A DNA stretch of 64,000 bases from Endocalyx cinctus. Its lineage: Eukaryota; Ascomycota; Sordariomycetes; Amphisphaeriales; Apiosporaceae. Under the pieces are notes generated by a model. The model had not been told where the DNA came from, did not search any database, and worked only from the letters and a program-made list of their open reading frames with translations. Below are positions 60,976 through 64,000 of this stretch, piece by piece (positions within the stretch are counted from its first letter, which is position 1; each line of letters starts with the position of its first letter). Location: assembly GCA_001600455.1 (NCBI GenBank), contig BCKC01000006.1, positions 1,860,001 through 1,924,000 of the forward strand, given 5' to 3'. The position numbers and the translations under genes are program-made.

Positions 60976-62092
60976 GCTCACATATCTGTACTATGTATAT
61001 TCATTTCGCATGACATCAGCAATAATATGACTGCAGGCTCACGTATGGGTACTACTGTGAAGTATGAGAAGGGCTGTTGTATCAAGTTGATAAGGCAGAT
61101 TGTTTAATGGAAAGCAAGGATATTTCGGAAGGACTTCTTACACGATAGAATACCTAGTGATTTGTTTGATGTACGAAGTACACTTCGGAGTACAATATTC
61201 GCTGCAACCTCATGCGATTGGGGTAAGTGTGTAAGCTCTCTTACAGGCTGTCTGTTAAGGCTTGTGCTACGTATTATGTGTCAATATTGCTACCTTATAA
61301 ATGACCATTACCCCGCCTGCCTGTATGATTACGAAAACAAAAAATAGTGTATAATAGTTGATAAATAATATTTATTATAATCTCTCAAGTCTTCTACCGA
61401 GACGGACACAGTTCCTATTCGCAAAATAAATTCTCCACTCTTCACCTTCAAGGCCATTCATAACTTATTGCTAGATACCTATGCCCTTCTTTCAGCTTGC
61501 AGCTTACCGGCAGTTGGAGTCTAATTCAGAGCCGCAGAGCCGCAGAGCCGCATGAATGAATCATATCCTTTGTACACCTTCTCGCACCCACGTAAATTAA
61601 CCGTTACCGCTCTAATAAGTTGAATCTTACGCATATGTAGAGGAGCTGCAGTGTAGTAAGATTCAAATCGAGAAAAAAGGCAGGAAAGTCTTTTCCAAAA
61701 AGCTCTCACTACGCCATATTATCGTGAAGGATTTTCATGGGAGCATCGTTTTTAATGCAGTACGACATATTTGAAGTTAGTTCTTCCAATTCCAGCCCGA
61801 CATAGTAGGATCAGATGCTGTTCAATGCAGTATCGTTGGACGTTGGGGGCTTCATATGTCACATTAATTATCCCCTGTTACTTAAGGCTTCCAAGGTTGA
61901 ATTCCATCCATGCCACTTACATGTACTTTATTTCTTAATTTTCGCTGCTTCTTCCTTCACCAACAAATTGTCCAATTTGCAAAATGATGCAAAGCATGTA
62001 GCCTCGCCCATCCCGCGGGACTACTAATCAAGTCATAACTAGCCGTCCTCCCTTTTTAGTCAAAGTATGCACATGTATGTAGCTCGATCTAG
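60976..62092. other. Intergenic region
   Basis: AT-rich; contains the CAGAGCCG tandem at 61527-61552. No supported gene. Confidence 0.5.
61527..61552 (+). repeat. (CAGAGCCG)3 tandem repeat
   Basis: Three perfect 8-bp units plus two bases, GC-rich within AT-rich DNA. Confidence 0.85.
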
Positions 62093-62672
62093 TTAACGTC
62101 GATCCTTATTAGTTACTCGAGGTCCAACTACGTGGAATCTCGCCCCCTTGCTTCGAGAGAACGGTGATGTCCGTATAGACTCACGGCTGACTGCCGCATC
62201 TTTATCCCGAACAGTATCCACAAATCGAAAATTAAAATCCTGGACCATGGTAGAAAGTACTGTTTGAATCAGGTGTGTCGCGAATCTGACTCGCTCCTCA
62301 GTTTCTAGAACCACATAAAATGACAATGATACATAAAACATTCTAATTCAGTTCAACCTACTATTTACCTGGGCAGCTCCTTCCACCCTTTCCGGAATTG
62401 ACGACAAATTTCTCATCGATAGGATTCTTAGGATCCAGCCATCGTTCGGGCTTCAACCGGAGAGGGTCGGGAAACGTGTCTGGATTGGTAAGTAGGCTTC
62501 GATGGTTGACCGAGATCGCCGTCTTATAAACGTCATTGTCAGCAAGTGGTACATATCGCTGGACAAATGTAACTCTTTTATTTACCCCTCTACGAATGAT
62601 CCAGTGATGAAATACCATATGTTCTTGGCAATATATTATTGGCAGTCGAGTTGTGAGGCGATGAAAATACAT
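62093..62672 (-). pseudogene. C-terminal fragment of a cytochrome P450
   Basis: Three exon-like blocks: 62672-62586, 62522-62369 and 62304-62093, with introns of 63 and 64 bp. The joined reading gives TTRLPIIYCQEHMVFHHWII, RRGTAISVNHRS, FPDPLRLKPERWLDP and the heme loop GKGGRSCPG region, then the C-terminal helix and FNFRFVDTVRDKDAAVSRES, typical of the last third of fungal P450s. The first ~350 residues, including the I-helix and ExxR, are absent upstream. The second splice changes the usual Gly after Cys-Pro to Glu. A truncated, non-functional relic; it lies 0.8 kb from a terpene synthase fragment. Confidence 0.72.
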
Positions 62673-63493
62673 CTAGTGAGTGCTTAACTACGATCAATTT
62701 GCATCTATGGCTATATATTGTACCTATAGCTATATATAAAACATATCACATAATTCGGTCGTTCTCAAGCGTTTGCAGTTCCTTAAAAATTACCGCATCC
62801 TAATGGTTCGAAAGTCTACCCATCCGAGTATACCAGAGATAAAATTATTGGCTGCCTGATAAGGATCCTTCGATGCAACACCAAAGAAGTACATACCATG
62901 TCTCCGTATCTTCGACATCCAGCCGCCCTTTTCTCCACCCTGTGCGGCTCACTGTGATAGGAAGCAACTGCAAGTGTATATCAAGATAGCCTGCATTATC
63001 ATGCAATCTGACCTATGAAAACTTTTATATCTCAGCCAATTCTGTTGCATGTATTGTGGAGCCGAGCCTGCCTACTTATAATCAAAGAGACTGACCCCAA
63101 TCCATAATCGTTACTCAGTTCCCCATTCCGGTACCTCATGCGAAGAACCTGCCAATCTGACTACGTTTATAACTTCTTTTAGGTCTTGCTTCCAGACCTT
63201 CTTATACCGGAGGTAAGCTTGCAGCTTACAGAAGGGCCTGAGCCTCTCGTCAAAGTCGTATCAAAGCCGTACAGCGCGCGGGATTGGCTGGGTTTGTGCA
63301 TCTGGCCGTCTGGTTGGCGTGATAGGCCGGGGGTGGAGATATTTTATTGCTAGCAGTAACTGTGTCCGTCTCGATAGAAGAACCTGAGAGACTCAGGCAT
63401 TTGCTACGTCGGCCCTCCAGGCTTTTCAATACTCACGCCGTCACGCTATCCTATTCCGTTTCACCACTCAATCCTTTTCCAACAGCAAGGGTT
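62673..63493. other. Region between two gene relics
   Basis: The missing P450 N-terminal exons are not recognisable here on the minus strand. No supported gene. Confidence 0.4.
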
Positions 63494-63664
63494 ATGGAGC
63501 ATTCAAGCCCACGCCAATCTTTGCTTTTGAAGATCAAAGGTCAAATTGTTCATCTCCCTGACTTAAAGCCAATCTTCTCCGATTGGGCAGGTATCAATAA
63601 TCACATTATTAATCCTTCTGTGGATTTTCTGAGAGTTAGAATTGAAAAACGACTAAAAAGTTAA
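63494..63664 (+). pseudogene. N-terminal fragment of a terpene synthase
   Basis: ATG at 63494 gives 56 residues before TAA: a short leader, then IKGQIVHLPDLKPIFSDWAG and a segment ending RIEKRLKS. This resembles the N-terminus of fungal class I terpene synthases (the L-x-G-x-x-V-x-I-P-D-L...W pattern followed by a helix). The metal-binding DDxxD and NSE motifs would lie downstream but are absent before the stop and not seen in the remaining 340 bp. Likely a relic cut off at or near an LTR-like segment. Assignment rests on a short match. Confidence 0.45.
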
Positions 63665-63672
63665 TGGGATAT

Positions 63673-63950
63673 TGTTGCGCGGGGATGATATTACAACATG
63701 GCCGCGCATAAACATACCTAATATAACGGTGATATACGTTAATTTAGGGCAATTTACCATATAAATTGTACTGGAAATAACCCTTTTAATTCGTGTATAT
63801 AAGTCATTAAACAATACCGTAATGGCAGTCAGTAGAATAATTGAATAGTTAGACCTCATCATACATATGTTTTCTCTCACATCGGCCATACTGTAGCAAC
63901 AGATATCTTTTGAACTTAAATCTAATGAAATCAAAGAACCCTCTCTAACA
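63673..63950. mobile_element. LTR-like segment (tentative)
   Basis: 278 bp begin TGTTGCGCGG and end CTCTCTAACA, so the ends carry the TGTT...AACA inverted termini common in LTR retrotransposons. It starts 9 bp after the terpene synthase fragment stops. No target-site duplication (GATAT versus TAAGT) and no clear primer-binding site are seen, and the second copy would lie beyond the window. Confidence 0.22.
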
Positions 63951-64000
63951 TAAGTCTAGTTTGAACCTCTGCCCTACCAAGGAAAGGAGACTAGCCGATA

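Noticed and set aside
61494..63229. 14-mer AGCTTGCAGCTTAC present at 61494 and 63216
   Set aside because: Several 14-mer pairs are expected by chance in 64 kb.

Overview
The window is nuclear DNA of a filamentous ascomycete (Pezizomycotina, probably a sordariomycete; the class is an inference). The evidence is short 50-130 bp introns with GTRNGT donors and TACTAAC/CTRAC-like branch sites, AT-rich intergenic DNA full of A/T runs, a fungal-only cell-wall gene set (GH72 glucanosyltransferase, GPI proteins) and typical filamentous-fungal families (GFA, DUF6590, rhodopsin-type membrane proteins, capsule-type glycosyltransferases, P450s). Exons were joined by eye, using splice signals, intron phase and continuity of family motifs.

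Left part (1-24 kb), mostly housekeeping and cell surface: the 3' end of an AAA+ ATPase gene; a GPI-anchored GH72/X8 beta-1,3-glucanosyltransferase; a GFA-type zinc protein; a two-exon, 12-cysteine secreted protein; a C2H2 zinc-finger regulator; the Tudor splicing factor SPF30/SMNDC1; and a head-to-head pair, mitochondrial IND1/NUBPL (Fe-S scaffold for complex I) and ribosome-biogenesis factor BFR2/AATF, with 346 bp between their start codons. Long gene-poor stretches lie at about 4.7-7.9, 8.4-11.1 and 11.5-14.8 kb.

Centre (27-40 kb), a carbohydrate-scavenging island: a secreted GH16 endo-beta-glucanase, a ten-exon secreted GH43 glycosidase, an MFS sugar porter and a type I sulfatase follow one another. 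Together they could cut, desulfate and import plant or algal polysaccharide fragments. Beyond them are a small hypothetical protein, a DUF6590 protein and a six-exon cytochrome P450 with one in-frame stop just before its I-helix.

Right part (42-64 kb), accessory and decaying: an SDR oxidoreductase, an Ala/Gly-rich GPI surface protein, a capsule-type glycosyltransferase, a frameshifted APH-fold protein that has also lost its catalytic residues, a small Cys/His protein, a six-cysteine secreted protein and a hemerythrin-like protein. Among these lie relics: one exon of a rhodopsin-domain membrane protein, the C-terminal third of a P450, and the first ~56 residues of a terpene synthase stopped next to an LTR-like segment. 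The last two look like remains of a terpene gene cluster. No tRNA, rRNA or CRISPR array was recognised. A short motif, TACGGAGTA, recurs seven times in intergenic DNA, far above chance.
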